A stretch of DNA of 13,753 nt from PS1 clade bacterium. Its GTDB lineage: Bacteria; Pseudomonadota; Alphaproteobacteria; RS24. Location of the stretch: positions 1 to 13,753 of the forward strand of contig JADHOK010000026.1 in the NCBI GenBank assembly GCA_016779015.1. Direction: 5' to 3'. The notes under the pieces were generated by a model. The model was not told where the DNA came from and did not search any database. It saw only the letters and a list, made by a program, of their open reading frames with translations. This document shows positions 12,985-13,753 of this stretch, in pieces. Numbering within the stretch: position 1 is the stretch's first letter; each line of letters starts with the position of its first letter. Made by a program: the position numbers and the translations under genes.

Positions 12985-13753
12985 CAGGCGCTCTTCTTTT
13001 TAGGTGCCGCTTTCTTGCGCTTCTTTGCAGGCCCTTTGGCGATGCGCGCGGCAATCAATTCCAGCCCGCGCTCCAGCGAAATGTCCTCAGGGTTTTCATC
13101 CTTAGGAATCGTCGCATTGACCTTTTCGTATTTTACATAAGGCCCAAAGCGTCCATCCATTACGCGTATAGGTTTTTTATCATCCGGGTGTTCACCCAAA
13201 TCTTTAATCACACTGCCACCGCGCCGCTGCGCCGGGCCTTTGGCTTTGCGCTCGGCCAGAACCGTGACAGCGCGGTTGACGCCAATCTCGAACACCTCAT
13301 CGGGCGATTCGAGGCTGGCCGATTGTTTACCGGCCTTAATGTAAGGGCCGTAACGACCGATATCGGCCATAATATCGTCGCCGGTTTCGGGGTGCGGGCC
13401 GATATTGCGCGGCAGGCTCAAAAGCTTCAGCGCGTAATCCAGCTCCATCTCAGCCGGTGTCTTGCCTTTCGGTATGCCGGCGCGTTTGGGTTTTTCGCCT
13501 TTTTCGGCGGGCATATCGCCCGCATCGCCCAGCTGAATATAGGGGCCGAAGCGGCTATTTTTGACATGCACATCGAAGCCGGTTTCCGGGTCTTGCCCCA
13601 AAATACGCTCAATATCGCCTTGCTCGGCTTGCTCACCGGCGAAAGGTCGGGTGAAGCGGCAATCAGGATAACGCGTGCAGCCGACAAATGCGCCGTAGCG
13701 TCCGGTCTTCAGGCTCAGCTCGCCCTCACTGCATTTCGGGCAAACGCGCGGGT
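12984..13753 (-). CDS. topA: DNA topoisomerase I, C-terminal 255 residues, cut by window edge
   Basis: This is the C-terminal part of type IA topoisomerase I, which relaxes negative supercoils; the catalytic tyrosine domains lie beyond the right edge. The visible part starts within a topoisomerase zinc finger, with CPKC at residues 4-7 of the fragment and Cys25/Cys31 in GCTRYPDCRF. Three TopA C-terminal repeats follow, marked by SRFGPYIQLG (66-75), GRYGPYIKAG (132-141) and GRFGPYVKYE (200-209). The tail is lysine-rich (KKRKKAAPKKKSA). This repeat arrangement is typical of alphaproteobacterial TopA. The frame remains open to base 13753, so the short version starting at the TTG at 13601 is an artefact of the edge. 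The stop overlaps the rnr start by one base. Confidence 0.95.
   Translation of the reverse strand, partial: PRVCPKCSEGELSLKTGRYGAFVGCTRYPDCRFTRPFAGEQAEQGDIERILGQDPETGFDVHVKNSRFGPYIQLGDAGDMPAEKGEKPKRAGIPKGKTPAEMELDYALKLLSLPRNIGPHPETGDDIMADIGRYGPYIKAGKQSASLESPDEVFEIGVNRAVTVLAERKAKGPAQRRGGSVIKDLGEHPDDKKPIRVMDGRFGPYVKYEKVNATIPKDENPEDISLERGLELIAARIAKGPAKKRKKAAPKKKSA

Noticed and set aside
12984..13601. topA as a short separate protein starting at 13601
   Set aside because: The frame continues without a stop to the right edge and includes the TopA zinc finger, so this is the 3' part of a full topA.
1..13753. Mobile elements, prophage or defence systems
   Set aside because: No transposase, integrase, terminal inverted repeats, tRNA-linked attachment site or known defence protein is visible; base composition looks even across the window.

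Overview
This is a chromosomal window of roughly 58% GC from an alphaproteobacterium. The evidence is protein content: MipZ, which is essentially confined to Alphaproteobacteria, an alphaproteobacterial-type ClpS, a DUF3572 protein, a DinB polymerase with an N-terminal zinc ribbon, and a DUF983 zinc-ribbon membrane protein. I cannot name the genus. I see no insertion sequence, phage gene, CRISPR array, tRNA or rRNA. Almost all of the window is conserved housekeeping sequence in tightly packed operons.

Layout. Positions 1-352 hold the N-terminal part of a short-chain dehydrogenase on the minus strand; it runs off the left edge. Divergent from it on the plus strand is mipZ (442-1350), overlapping by one base a membrane-anchored J-domain protein (1350-1802). 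A 288-base interval follows with only a doubtful antisense small membrane ORF and a weak promoter candidate. Then comes the clpS-clpA operon (2091-4772). From 4776 to the right edge every gene lies on the minus strand. In transcription order these are topA (C-terminal part), rnr, a DUF983 protein, a Nudix hydrolase, rpmG, a DUF3572 protein, a HAD-like hydrolase, dinB, a RidA-family protein, a FemAB-like/GNAT COG3146 protein and a HIT protein. Several junctions in this run overlap by a few bases: topA/rnr, DUF983/Nudix, HAD/dinB, RidA/COG3146 and COG3146/HIT.

How the genes fit together. MipZ links chromosome segregation to placement of the FtsZ ring. ClpS and ClpA deliver N-degron and other substrates to ClpP (not in this window). 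TopA, RNase R and the ribosomal protein L33 belong to core nucleic-acid metabolism and translation, and DinB to DNA-damage tolerance. RidA, HIT, Nudix and HAD proteins are small-molecule damage-control or housekeeping hydrolases. rpmG is an independent unit, with a near-consensus promoter upstream and a strong intrinsic terminator downstream.

The most notable points are these. The cell-cycle regulator pair divK-pleD, which I recall lying between the DUF3572 gene and rpmG in Caulobacter and rhizobia, is absent here. A 17-bp tandem repeat duplicates the stop-codon region of the DUF3572 gene. The J-domain of the protein coupled to MipZ resembles mitochondrial Pam18/Tim14. I found no clearly new system; the window reads as a conserved core region with a few local oddities.
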